Positions 17,418 to 25,680 of a DNA stretch of 64,000 nt are shown here, piece by piece. Location: positions 48,890-112,889 of the forward strand of contig CACBDG010000005.1 of NCBI GenBank assembly GCA_902537945.1. The letters run 5' to 3'. A program made the position numbers and the translations under genes. Each line of letters starts with the position of its first letter. Positions within the stretch are counted from its first letter, which is position 1. This DNA comes from an uncultured SAR116 cluster alpha proteobacterium. Lineage in GTDB: Bacteria; Pseudomonadota; Alphaproteobacteria; Puniceispirillales; Marisalimonadaceae. The notes beneath the pieces were generated by a model, which was given only the letters and a program-made list of their open reading frames with translations, did not search any database and was not told where the DNA came from.

Positions 17418-18632
17418 ATGAATCAAATACAATCAAATCAATTTTCGGGATATATTTTACAGGGTAGTAAATTTTTGCATCATAATAAAATGCAATCGGG
17501 AACCATAACTATTGAAGATAAATTTTTAACTTCAATTGAAGTTAATAAAACTAATCAATACCCTAAAAAAAATTATCCAGTTATAGATTTGACGGGTTTT
17601 TGGGTGTTACCTGGAATAATAGACTTACATGGAGATGGATTTGAAAGACAATTATTTCCAAGGCCAGGCGTAAGTTTTGATATGAATGATACTCTTAAAA
17701 TTGTTGACAAAGAACTTTCCATTAATGGCATTACTACGGCTTACCTAGCATGTAGCTATAGCTGGGAAGGTAGAATAAGAAGTCCTGAATACGCTAAAAT
17801 ATTTTTAGAAAATCTCAATAAATACAGACCTTCTATGATAACTAATATAAATGTTCAGGTAAGGTACGAAACGCATCTTGTAGAAAAAGTTCAAGAACTT
17901 ATTGATTTAATTACAGAATACAAACTTAATTATGTGGTATTCAACAACCATATACCTGATGCCATAGAAAAAATTCAAAACAAACCAACAGCATTTGCAA
18001 CATGGGCTAATAAAATGTCTATGGAAAAAAGTGAACTTGCAAATATTGTGAATTATCGATTAACAAAAGAAAATGAAGTAAGTGATAGTTTAAAAACATT
18101 AAGCAATTTTATGAAATCTAATAATATTAAATTTGGTTCGCATGATGATGAAAGCAAAAAGGATAGAAAATGGTTTAGAAGTTTTGGTGCTAATATTTGT
18201 GAGTTTCCAACAAGTATTTTAGCTGCTAAAGAAGCATACTTCAATAATGAAAATGTAATAATGGGTGCGCCTAATTTAGTCAGAGGTGGTTCACATAATG
18301 GAAATATATCTACATTAGAATTATTAAAACTAGGATACTGTAGTATTCTAGTATCAGATTATTATTATCCATCACTACTCCAGTCAATTTGGTATTTGTT
18401 AGATCATAAGATATGTTCTATTGAAAATGCATGGGCATTAATATCAGAAAATCCCGCAAAGGCACTAAATATTGACAAAAGAGGAGCTATCAAAGTAGAA
18501 AATTACGCAGATTTAGTAATTATTAACCCAAAAACAAGAGAGATAGAAGCAACAATATGTAATGGAAAGATTGCAAGTGTTTGTAAAAGCGTTGTTGACA
18601 GATTTATTAAATCATCAAATGCAGTATCCTAA
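17418..18632 (+). CDS. phnM: Divergent PhnM-family amidohydrolase (second copy)
   Basis: A 404-residue amidohydrolase clearly related to PhnM but far from the copy at 9681-10826. Shared with it: PGIIDLHGDGFERQLFPRPG (metal His and Asp kept, TDN changed to GDG), NGITTAY, the HDD motif in GSHDDE, MGAPNLVRGGSHNGN and a late SDYYYPSLLQS. It differs in the segment after GITT and has about 23 extra residues. Metal ligands look intact, so it is probably active. It may prefer a different ribose-phosphonate triphosphate or serve as an alternative PhnM. It follows phnF and ends 1 nt before the convergent acyltransferase stop. Confidence 0.85.
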   Translation: MNQIQSNQFSGYILQGSKFLHHNKMQSGTITIEDKFLTSIEVNKTNQYPKKNYPVIDLTGFWVLPGIIDLHGDGFERQLFPRPGVSFDMNDTLKIVDKELSINGITTAYLACSYSWEGRIRSPEYAKIFLENLNKYRPSMITNINVQVRYETHLVEKVQELIDLITEYKLNYVVFNNHIPDAIEKIQNKPTAFATWANKMSMEKSELANIVNYRLTKENEVSDSLKTLSNFMKSNNIKFGSHDDESKKDRKWFRSFGANICEFPTSILAAKEAYFNNENVIMGAPNLVRGGSHNGNISTLELLKLGYCSILVSDYYYPSLLQSIWYLLDHKICSIENAWALISENPAKALNIDKRGAIKVENYADLVIINPKTREIEATICNGKIASVCKSVVDRFIKSSNAVS

Positions 18633-18633
18633 T

Positions 18634-19248
18634 CTATTTATATTTTGATATAAAATCTTCAACACTTAAAGTTCTAAAGTCGTCTAAGGAAGATCCTATT
18701 TTCTCATGAGACCAATTCCACCATTGAATTTCAGACAATTGAATTGCAATTTTTTCTGAAAACCTTCTTCTAATAATTTTAGCGGGATTTCCTGCTACAA
18801 TAGTATAACTTTCCACATCTTTGGTAACAACAGAACCAGCTCCAATTATAGCACCATCTCCAACTGTAATGTCAGGTTTAACAATAGCAGCATGTCCTAT
18901 CCATGTGTCATTGCCAATTATAGTTTTTCTGGAATATCGGTTTTTAAAAAAATCTTTGTCATGTTCTTTGTCTTCCCAATAGTCAGTTGATCTATATAAA
19001 AAATGATGAAGACTTGCTTTTTCCATTGGATGGTCCGTTGGACCTATTCTAACAGAGCTTGCAATATTAGAAAATTTTTTTATGTCTGTATTGGCTATAT
19101 CACAAAATCTTGTACAATAAGAATAATCACCGAAATTAGAATTTGAAATAATAGAATATTCACCTATTTCAACAAATGAACCAAAATCACTGTCTACAAC
19201 TTGACAATCTGAGTGAATTAAAGGTCTGTTTTTATCAAGTTTTTTCAT
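18634..19248 (-). CDS. Hexapeptide-repeat acyltransferase of phosphonate clusters
   Basis: A 204-residue left-handed beta-helix transferase. Hexapeptide repeats run from about residue 15 to 60 and again from 105 to 160 (IIGNDTWIGHAAIVKPDITVGD, AIIGAGSVVTKDV), with the catalytic-type His in GPTDHP and the PAKIIRRRF exit typical of xenobiotic/CatB-like acetyltransferases. A subfamily of these enzymes is regularly found in phosphonate operons and is named for that context; its substrate is not established. It is the last gene of the transcript running from phnC. A diverged, truncated copy of its first 37 codons lies at 29314-29433. Confidence 0.88.
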   Translation of the reverse strand: MKKLDKNRPLIHSDCQVVDSDFGSFVEIGEYSIISNSNFGDYSYCTRFCDIANTDIKKFSNIASSVRIGPTDHPMEKASLHHFLYRSTDYWEDKEHDKDFFKNRYSRKTIIGNDTWIGHAAIVKPDITVGDGAIIGAGSVVTKDVESYTIVAGNPAKIIRRRFSEKIAIQLSEIQWWNWSHEKIGSSLDDFRTLSVEDFISKYK

Positions 19249-19318
19249 GTTAATAACTAGGTGCTAAAAAAATAAAAACATTGAGATATGTTAACTCTAG
19301 TATCTTCAATCGTTACTC

Positions 19319-20245
19319 CTATCTATAAAAAATTTCATCTAACCAGTAAGGATTAGACCAAGCATATTTACCATACTCGTTTAATACTGTTACTCTAAAA
19401 AAACTTGTATCAAGCTTATTTAAATCAAATTTGGCACTTGTAATGTTGTAACCATTTTTGGAAAGGCAGGTATTAGAGGAGCCTGAAATAATTATGTGTG
19501 AAGCTGGACTACATTGTATTAAAAGTTCATTATCATCAAGTTCTATATTATGTATTGCTATCCCTGTAGAAGAGTAATAATTGCCATTTTTAAGAGAATA
19601 TAAAATATTTTGTATAGACAGGTTTTTGCATTTTACGAATACCCAACCTCCTAAAGCATCTTCTTTATGAAAATGCGAATCGTCAGATGCAGTTAGTAAA
19701 ATTTTTTTATTATTATTTAGTAGGAAGTCAGCTGTAGCTATTCCACTACCTCTATTTGAGCTAATTGTTGCTGCGTGATTATAGATTTCAACTGCGTGAG
19801 CATTACTTACTTTAATGGCCTCATCAGAAGATAATGAATACCACTCTGGATGAGCTATTGTTACAAATGCTCCAGTCTCTATGATTCTGTTAAGTAGTTC
19901 ATCTACTGTTTCATTATCAGATGCAATTTTGAAATCTAAAGGCAAACCGTTAGCAACAAGATGCCACAAGCCAGCTCTTTCGTACTTTTTCCCTTTTACA
20001 TGAATTTCAGCACTTGGAATTGTAATAAAATCTTTAAAATTAAAATCAGAAACATCATTTACACTTTCTGCAGCAAATCTCTTGTCATGCCATAAATGAT
20101 CAGAAAGACATGTAAAATCATAGCCATATGATTTGTAAAACTCAATCACAGTTTTTGGTTTAAGCAGTCCGTCAGAGTAATCGCTATGTCCATGCAAATT
20201 GCCTTTGTAAAATTTTCCAGATTTGTCAAATGGTTTTAATTTCAT
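19319..20245 (-). CDS. PHP-domain metallohydrolase (CehA/McbA-like) in the phn transporter operon
   Basis: A 308-residue PHP-family phosphoesterase. Metal-binding motifs: GNLHGHSDYSDG (His18, His20), LSDH (Asp49, His50), TIAHPEW (histidine near 137) and ASDDSHFH (near 192). A C-terminal strand-rich region from about 225 to 308 resembles that of CehA/McbA-type hydrolases. No signal peptide. It lies between phnE-linked genes and the phosphonate-cluster acyltransferase. PHP enzymes can hydrolyse phosphoribosyl cyclic phosphate (PhnPP of Eggerthella is a PHP protein), so a role in processing the PhnJ product or a phosphoester is a reasonable inference, not shown. Confidence 0.8.
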   Translation of the reverse strand: MKLKPFDKSGKFYKGNLHGHSDYSDGLLKPKTVIEFYKSYGYDFTCLSDHLWHDKRFAAESVNDVSDFNFKDFITIPSAEIHVKGKKYERAGLWHLVANGLPLDFKIASDNETVDELLNRIIETGAFVTIAHPEWYSLSSDEAIKVSNAHAVEIYNHAATISSNRGSGIATADFLLNNNKKILLTASDDSHFHKEDALGGWVFVKCKNLSIQNILYSLKNGNYYSSTGIAIHNIELDDNELLIQCSPASHIIISGSSNTCLSKNGYNITSAKFDLNKLDTSFFRVTVLNEYGKYAWSNPYWLDEIFYR

Positions 20246-20327
20246 ACTATCCCCTTTTTTAGAAGATCATTACGAAATAATTTTTCATTTTTTTTAACAA
20301 ATATTTTAATAAAAAATTAAATTTCAA

Positions 20328-20792
20328 TTACCAGAATTTCCACCATGGCTTATCTTTTGTACCATTAGAAGAGTTTGTATCTTTTAGAGGTTCGATATCT
20401 TTTTTAACAGTTTCTAATCCACCTGTACCAGTTTGGCCAAATTTTTCCGAGGCAGCTTTTTTTGCGATTTCGTATGCTTCTGTTAATTTTACTTTAGCTT
20501 CCTCAGGTTTTTTTTGTGCACACATTTCAAAACCTTCTAACAGCATTTTTTCGACTGTATCAGCGTCAGATTTCTCTATTCTAGGTAACTCTAATCTTAT
20601 TCTGGCTCTTAACATAAGAAGGTTAACATCATCACATTTATCTATAAGTTTTTGAAAAATTTCTTCTGTATTAACTAATGTTCCAGCTTCCTGAGAAGAC
20701 ACCTCATTGCTTATATTTTTTGTATCTTTGCTTTGAGCTTGAACAAGTAACGGGTAAATTAAAAAAACTATTATTAAAATATATCTATTCAT
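20328..20792 (-). CDS. Exported protein of unknown function in the phn transporter operon
   Basis: A 154-residue protein with a clear signal peptide (about 1-20, hydrophobic ILIIVFLIYPLLV then AQS), followed by a helical, charged domain (about 45-125) and a low-complexity tail ending WWKFW. Two cysteines (in DKCDDVN and EMCAQKK) could form a disulfide in the periplasm. I do not recognise a family. It starts 10 nt after the second phnE and the PHP gene follows after 82 nt, so it belongs to the same transcript. A periplasmic accessory role in phosphonate binding or uptake is possible, by context only. Confidence 0.7.
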   Translation of the reverse strand: MNRYILIIVFLIYPLLVQAQSKDTKNISNEVSSQEAGTLVNTEEIFQKLIDKCDDVNLLMLRARIRLELPRIEKSDADTVEKMLLEGFEMCAQKKPEEAKVKLTEAYEIAKKAASEKFGQTGTGGLETVKKDIEPLKDTNSSNGTKDKPWWKFW

Positions 20793-20802
20793 AGTAAATC
20801 CT

Positions 20803-22161
20803 TTATTTCTTATCCTCTATACCAATTAATAATCTTCTTAGTTTGGCTGACATAGTATCAATGCACATTACAGCAACTAAAACTAAAATTGCCATGTAAG
20901 CAACGTTTTCAAAATCATTTCCAGTCATTAATGCCCCAAGGAAATGTAAGCCTATACCTCCAGCACCCATTGCCCCAATAATTACGGCAGCTCTTGTGTT
21001 AGATTCTAGGTAATATAAACTTTGTGAAATGAAAATTGGTAGTATTTGTGGAATGATACCAAATCTATGTTGAAGAACTTTGTTTGCACCAGTTGACTGG
21101 ATACCTTCTTTATCTTTTTTATCAGTATTTTCTATAGCTTCAGACATTAATTTACCAAGAGTGCCTGTGTCTGTAAATGCGATTGCAAAAATTCCGGTAA
21201 AAAGTCCAGGACCGAAAGCTCTAAGGAATATTAAACTCCAAATTAACATATCTATTCCACGAAGCATGTCGAAGAGTCTTCTCAGAAAAAACCTTATTGA
21301 GGAAAGTGGAGTAACATTGTAAGCAGCAAGAAAAGCTAGTGGAAGACCAACCATTGAGGCAATTAATGTTCCAAGAATGGCCATTAATAATGTTTCAACC
21401 ATAGCAAACAAAACGGTGTTGTGGTGCCATATTTCATTTTCTAAAAATTCATTTACAACAAGATTAAAATTTGAAATTTTTGGATCTACTCTGTCTTCAT
21501 TAAACATAAGTGATATAGCGTCAAGAAATCCCTTTCCAACAAGAGGGCTATCGAAATCAAACCAAAAATATTTCCATCCTAACTCGTATCTATGAACTTC
21601 GACTTTTGATCCATATACCTGAAGCCTTTCATATAAAGAAGGTCTCACTTCAACTTTATTTTCTGTTGCACGCATCCAACTTGGCAACATACTTTCCTTT
21701 CCAACATACCCATCAACATAAGGTTTACCATTTTTATTAAGCTTAAAAATGAATGGTTCATTGATATTAGGAAAATTTCTCATTTCCACTCTATTTGGAA
21801 AGAAAACAAACTGACCACCATTATCAAAGTTAACAATTGTAGATTGATTATTTTTATTTCTAATAAGCCAAGTGGGATCATCTTTATAAACATGCCTATG
21901 ACCACCCTCAAATCTTACATCAATTTTCTGAGGATCTTTCCAATTCATTTTTATATGGTCTTTGTGAGCATATATATCTAACATAAACATAGACGCTCGA
22001 TCTTTATTCCACTTTTTAGCTAAGTTAGGTAGATCAAAGTGTATTATTGACCCAATTAAATAAACCATAAACATAAATCCAGTTATAATAAGAATTCTAA
22101 TATGTTTTTTATGTTTTAGATCAACTGCATCAATAACATTTTGATTTAATACTTGCTCCAT
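20803..22161 (-). CDS. phnE: PhnE, phosphonate ABC transporter permease with large N-terminal domain
   Basis: A 452-residue permease. After one membrane segment (about 18-40), residues 45-225 form a soluble, probably periplasmic domain. The usual PhnE transmembrane domain then runs from about 240 to 445, with the EAA-type loop GTLGKLMSEAIENTDKKDKEG and a second half ending in GAGGIGLHF. Canonical PhnE is about 260 residues, so the N-terminal domain is extra; long forms are known in Alphaproteobacteria. Its start overlaps the other phnE stop by one base, so the two permeases probably form a heterodimer served by PhnC and PhnD. Confidence 0.92.
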   Translation of the reverse strand: MEQVLNQNVIDAVDLKHKKHIRILIITGFMFMVYLIGSIIHFDLPNLAKKWNKDRASMFMLDIYAHKDHIKMNWKDPQKIDVRFEGGHRHVYKDDPTWLIRNKNNQSTIVNFDNGGQFVFFPNRVEMRNFPNINEPFIFKLNKNGKPYVDGYVGKESMLPSWMRATENKVEVRPSLYERLQVYGSKVEVHRYELGWKYFWFDFDSPLVGKGFLDAISLMFNEDRVDPKISNFNLVVNEFLENEIWHHNTVLFAMVETLLMAILGTLIASMVGLPLAFLAAYNVTPLSSIRFFLRRLFDMLRGIDMLIWSLIFLRAFGPGLFTGIFAIAFTDTGTLGKLMSEAIENTDKKDKEGIQSTGANKVLQHRFGIIPQILPIFISQSLYYLESNTRAAVIIGAMGAGGIGLHFLGALMTGNDFENVAYMAILVLVAVMCIDTMSAKLRRLLIGIEDKK

Positions 22162-23015
22162 TACTTATTGTCTCCAATTAATCTACCCCTAAGAAATCTG
22201 GAGAAATAATCTAAGGAAATTATAGTGATAACTAATAAAAACATAATAGCTATAATTTCGTCTCCATATCTAAACTGAATTACAGCAGACAATGCTTCTC
22301 CAATACCTCCAGCACCTACAAAACCAAGGATGGTTGACGCTCTTACATTAATTTCTAACCTCAGAAGGGTGTATGAGATAAACAAAGGTATTACTTGAGG
22401 AATAACTGCAAATCTAACTCGTTGCCACCAACTTGCTCCACAAGATTGTAAACCTTCAATTGGTTTGTTATCAGCATTTTCAATAGCTTCAGAGAATAAT
22501 TTTCCTAGAGCTCCAGCAGTATGAATTACTATTGCAATAACTGCAGGTAATTCTGATTTTCCCATCAGATACAAAAATATCATAGCAATAACCAACTCAG
22601 GAAATGATCTCAAAATGTCCATGGTTCTTCTTGAGAAAGTAACTATATATTGGTTTTTAATTAAATTTTTACTTGCAAACAGGCTCAAGAGAAGAGCAAA
22701 AATTGCCCCGAATAGTGTTGAAAAAAAAGCCATGTTTATTGTTGATATTAAATCTGGAAGATATTTGAATACATATGCATACCATCTCCAACCAGACTCA
22801 AATGCTTCTTTGAAAAGATCAACAGGGTAGTCAAAAAATTTACTCAATCCCCTTTGAAAGCTTCCTGCATTATTTTCTTCTGCTATTGTAAGTCCACTGG
22901 AAAGAAGAAATAAAATAGCCAAAATGCTTATGAAAGAATAAATTAATCTTTTAAAAGCCATTGCTTTTAGGTTTTTCTCAATTGTCTCAAAACCTAAAAT
23001 ATTGTCTGAATACAT
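22161..23015 (-). CDS. phnE: PhnE, phosphonate ABC transporter permease
   Basis: A 284-residue inner-membrane permease with about six helices, the EAA loop (GALGKLFSEAIENADNKP) and a late GAGGIGEALS motif. I place the start at the ATG at 23015 because GGAAG lies 5 nt upstream. The longer frame opening with TTG at 23072 has no ribosome site and would run through the hairpin at 23059-23093. It follows phnD after that hairpin and overlaps the second phnE by one base. It is predicted to pair with that protein to move phosphonate, or another phosphorus oxyanion, across the inner membrane. Confidence 0.93.
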   Translation of the reverse strand: MYSDNILGFETIEKNLKAMAFKRLIYSFISILAILFLLSSGLTIAEENNAGSFQRGLSKFFDYPVDLFKEAFESGWRWYAYVFKYLPDLISTINMAFFSTLFGAIFALLLSLFASKNLIKNQYIVTFSRRTMDILRSFPELVIAMIFLYLMGKSELPAVIAIVIHTAGALGKLFSEAIENADNKPIEGLQSCGASWWQRVRFAVIPQVIPLFISYTLLRLEINVRASTILGFVGAGGIGEALSAVIQFRYGDEIIAIMFLLVITIISLDYFSRFLRGRLIGDNK

Positions 23016-23058
23016 TTTACTTCCAACTATAATATTATTATTGATTGAGTTAATAAAG

Positions 23059-23093
23059 TATGCAAAAGACAACTAATTACTGTCTTTTGCATA
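23059..23093 (-). promoter_or_regulatory. Perfect 13-bp hairpin between phnD and phnE
   Basis: TATGCAAAAGACA (23059-23071) and TGTCTTTTGCATA (23081-23093) are perfect complements around a 9-nt loop. The hairpin starts 8 nt after the phnD stop. No T-run follows, so it does not look like a terminator. It is well placed to protect the 3' end of the phnC-phnD message, or to attenuate transcription, so that binding protein exceeds permease. Confidence 0.75.
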
Positions 23094-23100
23094 TTAGTAA

Positions 23101-24060
23101 TTAGCCTTTTTTCTTCTTGGCTTCTAATTTTGCTTTTCTAGCTTTTACAATTACTTCATAGAAACTATGATCAACTGGAACCCAAGCTTTTACAATGCCA
23201 TTTGCAACATCTTCACTGCATTTTGGATCATTTTTGTGTATCCATTGCTTCAATCCAACCATAACATCTCTAGCTTCCTGTGGTAATTTCTTTGGCATTA
23301 CAATCGGGCCATTAGGAATTAACTTTGATGACCAAACCTGAACTAGGTCGTCCATATTTAAGATACCTTTATCAACCATTTTTCTTAAATTACCAGATGA
23401 GTATCCTTCTTCCCATTTACCAACACCAGATACCCATGTAACACCAGCATCAACGTCTCCATTTAAAACAGCTAATACATTGTTTTCGTGTCCGCCAGAA
23501 AACTGTGTCTTTGAGAAGTAAGTATCAATATTAACGTTATATAATTCTGGTAATTCAATAGATGGGATTAGATATCCAGAAGTAGAATTAGGATCAGCAA
23601 AACCTAATTTTTTTCCTTTAAGATCATCTAGAGATTTAATACCTGAATCTTTCCTAGCTACCATTACTGAATAATATCCAGTATCGCCAGTAGGTTGCAT
23701 TCTAGTTAAAATTGGTACAACGGCATTTGGATCTTGTAGATAAATTCCAGCATAGCCAGAAGAACCAAACCATGTGTAATCAAGGTTGCCACCAAGCATT
23801 GATTCCATGGTTCCAGCATAATCTTTGAATGTAAACAATTTAGCTGGTACACTATATGCTTTTTCAACATAATCTTTTAGACATCCATTTCTTGCAATGA
23901 TATCTTGCGATGCTTCATCTCCAAGAAAACCAATTCTGAACTCAGGCTGAAATTTACTGAGGTCCATTTTTGGTCCATCGTATTTTTTATCTGCATTAGC
24001 TGTAGAAACCATTAAAAAAGCGGTCACTACAGCTAAAAAACTATATAATTTTTTTAGCAT
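23101..24060 (-). CDS. phnD: PhnD, periplasmic phosphonate-binding protein
   Basis: A 319-residue solute-binding protein. A signal peptide occupies residues 1-23 (hydrophobic core FLAVVTAFLMV, cleavage after ANA). The mature protein has the PhnD/phosphite-binding family pattern: FRIGFLGDEASQDI near the N-terminus, DYTWFGSSGYAGIY for the ligand pocket, DPNSTSGYLIP and GVTWVSGVGKW. It delivers phosphonate to the PhnE permeases; related proteins bind 2-aminoethylphosphonate, methylphosphonate or phosphite, which cannot be separated by eye. GGAG lies 8 nt before the ATG. The gene is second in the operon, 47 nt after phnC. Confidence 0.95.
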   Translation of the reverse strand: MLKKLYSFLAVVTAFLMVSTANADKKYDGPKMDLSKFQPEFRIGFLGDEASQDIIARNGCLKDYVEKAYSVPAKLFTFKDYAGTMESMLGGNLDYTWFGSSGYAGIYLQDPNAVVPILTRMQPTGDTGYYSVMVARKDSGIKSLDDLKGKKLGFADPNSTSGYLIPSIELPELYNVNIDTYFSKTQFSGGHENNVLAVLNGDVDAGVTWVSGVGKWEEGYSSGNLRKMVDKGILNMDDLVQVWSSKLIPNGPIVMPKKLPQEARDVMVGLKQWIHKNDPKCSEDVANGIVKAWVPVDHSFYEVIVKARKAKLEAKKKKG

Positions 24061-24107
24061 TTATGTTTCTCCATTTATTTAAGTTTGGTCTTCTAATTTT
24101 CATAAGT

Positions 24108-24911
24108 TCATGCAGTCTTCTTAATATCTGCGCTCTCTAATGAAACTGATGTCATAGTGCCTTCAAAAGCTTCGTCAGCTTCAGCACCATAAATTTCTCT
24201 AGCTTTTTGATTTGTAAGTTTTGATGGTAAATCATCAAACACTATTTCTCCGTTCTGCATACCAATAATACGATCACAATACTGCTTTGCAGTATCTAGA
24301 GTATGTAGGTTACAAATCACTGTGATATTTTGTTCATCATGAATTTTTCTAAGAGATTCCATAACAAGTCTAGCATTTAAAGGATCTAATGAAGCTATAG
24401 GTTCATCTGCAAGGATTAGTTTAGGGTCTTGCATCATAGCTCTACATATTGCAACTCTTTGTTGCTGACCACCGGAGAGTGTTTCAGCTCTTTGTAGAGC
24501 AGTCTGTATCATGCCAAATTTGTCTAATAAGTTTAATGCGGCATATCTTTCTTCAGATGTAAAAAGTTTTAGACTAGCACGCACAGTAGACATCTCATTC
24601 AATTTGCCTAAAATAACATTTGTAAGAACATCCAATCTTGGAACAAGATTAAACTGTTGAAATATCATGGCACAATTTTTTTGCCATGCGAGTTTATCCT
24701 TTTTCTTCAAATCTAATATATTTTGATCTTGGAAAAGAATTTCGCCAGAGGTAGCGTCAGTGAGTCTGTTTATTGTTCTTAATAATGTAGATTTACCAGC
24801 ACCTGATCTTCCAATAATTCCAATCATTGAGGAATTTTCAACATTTATTGTTACATTATTAACAGCTTTAACTTGATCAAAATATTTAGAAATATTAATT
24901 ATTTTAAGCAT
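24108..24911 (-). CDS. phnC: PhnC, phosphonate ABC transporter ATP-binding protein
   Basis: A 267-residue ABC ATPase: Walker A GRSGAGKST (34-42), Q-loop in MIFQQFNLVPRLDV, signature LSGGQQQRVAICRA, Walker B LILADEP followed by IASLDP, and a switch histidine in NLHTLD. The run MIFQQFNLV and the inserted helical region before the signature are typical of PhnC. It is first in the phnC-phnD-phnE-phnE operon and powers import. Upstream lie an intrinsic-terminator-like hairpin of the preceding phosphatase gene and a candidate Pho box at 25046-25063, so the operon seems to have its own promoter. Confidence 0.95.
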   Translation of the reverse strand: MLKIINISKYFDQVKAVNNVTINVENSSMIGIIGRSGAGKSTLLRTINRLTDATSGEILFQDQNILDLKKKDKLAWQKNCAMIFQQFNLVPRLDVLTNVILGKLNEMSTVRASLKLFTSEERYAALNLLDKFGMIQTALQRAETLSGGQQQRVAICRAMMQDPKLILADEPIASLDPLNARLVMESLRKIHDEQNITVICNLHTLDTAKQYCDRIIGMQNGEIVFDDLPSKLTNQKAREIYGAEADEAFEGTMTSVSLESADIKKTA

Positions 24912-25045
24912 AAAAAATCTCCATGATTCTTTACTTTTTGATCTTCAAATATTTCAGTTTTGTTTAATTTTTATTTCTAAATTGTTAAATTAAAATTTAG
25001 TTATAGAAATCAGTAGTTTAATTATAGAAAAAAATTATTTCTTAT

Positions 25046-25063
25046 TTGAATGTTATATGAATG
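25046..25063 (-). promoter_or_regulatory. Candidate Pho box upstream of phnC
   Basis: On the minus strand CATTCATATAACATTCAA has two similar 7-bp units and a 4-bp AT spacer, the layout of a PhoB site. Agreement with the recalled CTGTCAT unit is 5 and 4 of 7. It is 135 nt before the phnC ATG, and a TATAAT lies about 20 nt downstream. It is a weak candidate because the region is very A+T-rich. Confidence 0.35.
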
Positions 25064-25074
25064 ATCAAAATAAA

Positions 25075-25104
25075 AAATAATTTTTTGATGATTAAAGAAT
25101 CATC
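25075..25104 (-). terminator. Likely intrinsic terminator after the phosphatase gene
   Basis: GATGATT (25087-25093) and AATCATC (25098-25104) form a 7-bp stem with a 4-nt loop. It is placed just after the phosphatase stop at 25108 and is followed on the minus strand by an A/T-only run that includes six T residues. It separates the phosphatase gene from the phnC operon. Confidence 0.5.
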
Positions 25105-25107
25105 TTG

Positions 25108-25680
25108 TTAACATTTCCAATTTAAAACAAAGTTTTTTTGCTCATCTGTATCAATTGATCCTGGTCTATATTTTCTTATAAATTTAATGGCATCTTTTGT
25201 GGATATTCCTAATTTAGCTAATAATAATGATGCGATTGTACCAGTTCTACCTAATCCCGCCTTACAATGTATAATAATATTTTTTTCTTTTTTTAAAAAA
25301 TTTTCTAGATCCGAGAGAAGTAAATTTAACTTTAAAAGTGAATTTTTAGTAGGTATATCAAAGTCAGTTATTGGAAAGTGAAACCAAGCGAAGTTATTTA
25401 ATTTAATTTCCTTTGTTAAATTCTCGCATCCAAGTGATTTTAATTCTGATGTTTCTAAAAGATACACAATAATGTCAATTTGGTGATTTTTAAAAATTTT
25501 TAGTGTATTCTCAATTCCAATAATTTGGTTGTTAGAATCTAACAATGTGCCAGGACAGCCACATAACCCTAGTTTTCCAAAGTTTTGAGAATAATGAAAT
25601 TCGCTAAAATAAATATCTTTTAATGGTATCCATGTAATTAGATCATCTTTTTGTAATTCATATGTTAAATTAACTACCAT
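25108..25680 (-). CDS. Dual-specificity/tyrosine phosphatase-like protein (CDKN3-like)
   Basis: A 190-residue cysteine phosphatase. The active-site loop is HCKAGLGRTG (His138, Cys139, Arg145), a complete C-x5-R signature. A likely general acid is in PITDFDIP (Asp106 or Asp108), and the C-terminal IRKYRPGSIDTDEQ is the usual helix after the loop. The N-terminal GKLGLCGCPG matches the LGL-x-x-xPG segment of the CDKN3-type family. It could dephosphorylate protein tyrosine or a small phosphoester or phosphoinositide-like ligand. It is transcribed toward phnC but separated by a terminator-like hairpin. Substrate and link to phosphonate use are unknown. Confidence 0.8.
   Translation of the reverse strand: MVVNLTYELQKDDLITWIPLKDIYFSEFHYSQNFGKLGLCGCPGTLLDSNNQIIGIENTLKIFKNHQIDIIVYLLETSELKSLGCENLTKEIKLNNFAWFHFPITDFDIPTKNSLLKLNLLLSDLENFLKKEKNIIIHCKAGLGRTGTIASLLLAKLGISTKDAIKFIRKYRPGSIDTDEQKNFVLNWKC

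Noticed and set aside
23016..23072. Longer phnE starting at the TTG at 23072
   Set aside because: No ribosome site, and it would run through the phnD-phnE hairpin; the ATG at 23015 has GGAAG at good spacing.
24912..25107. tRNA, small RNA or riboswitch in this and the other larger gaps
   Set aside because: No tRNA-like arm pattern (such as GGTTCGA) or known riboswitch core was visible in any intergenic region.
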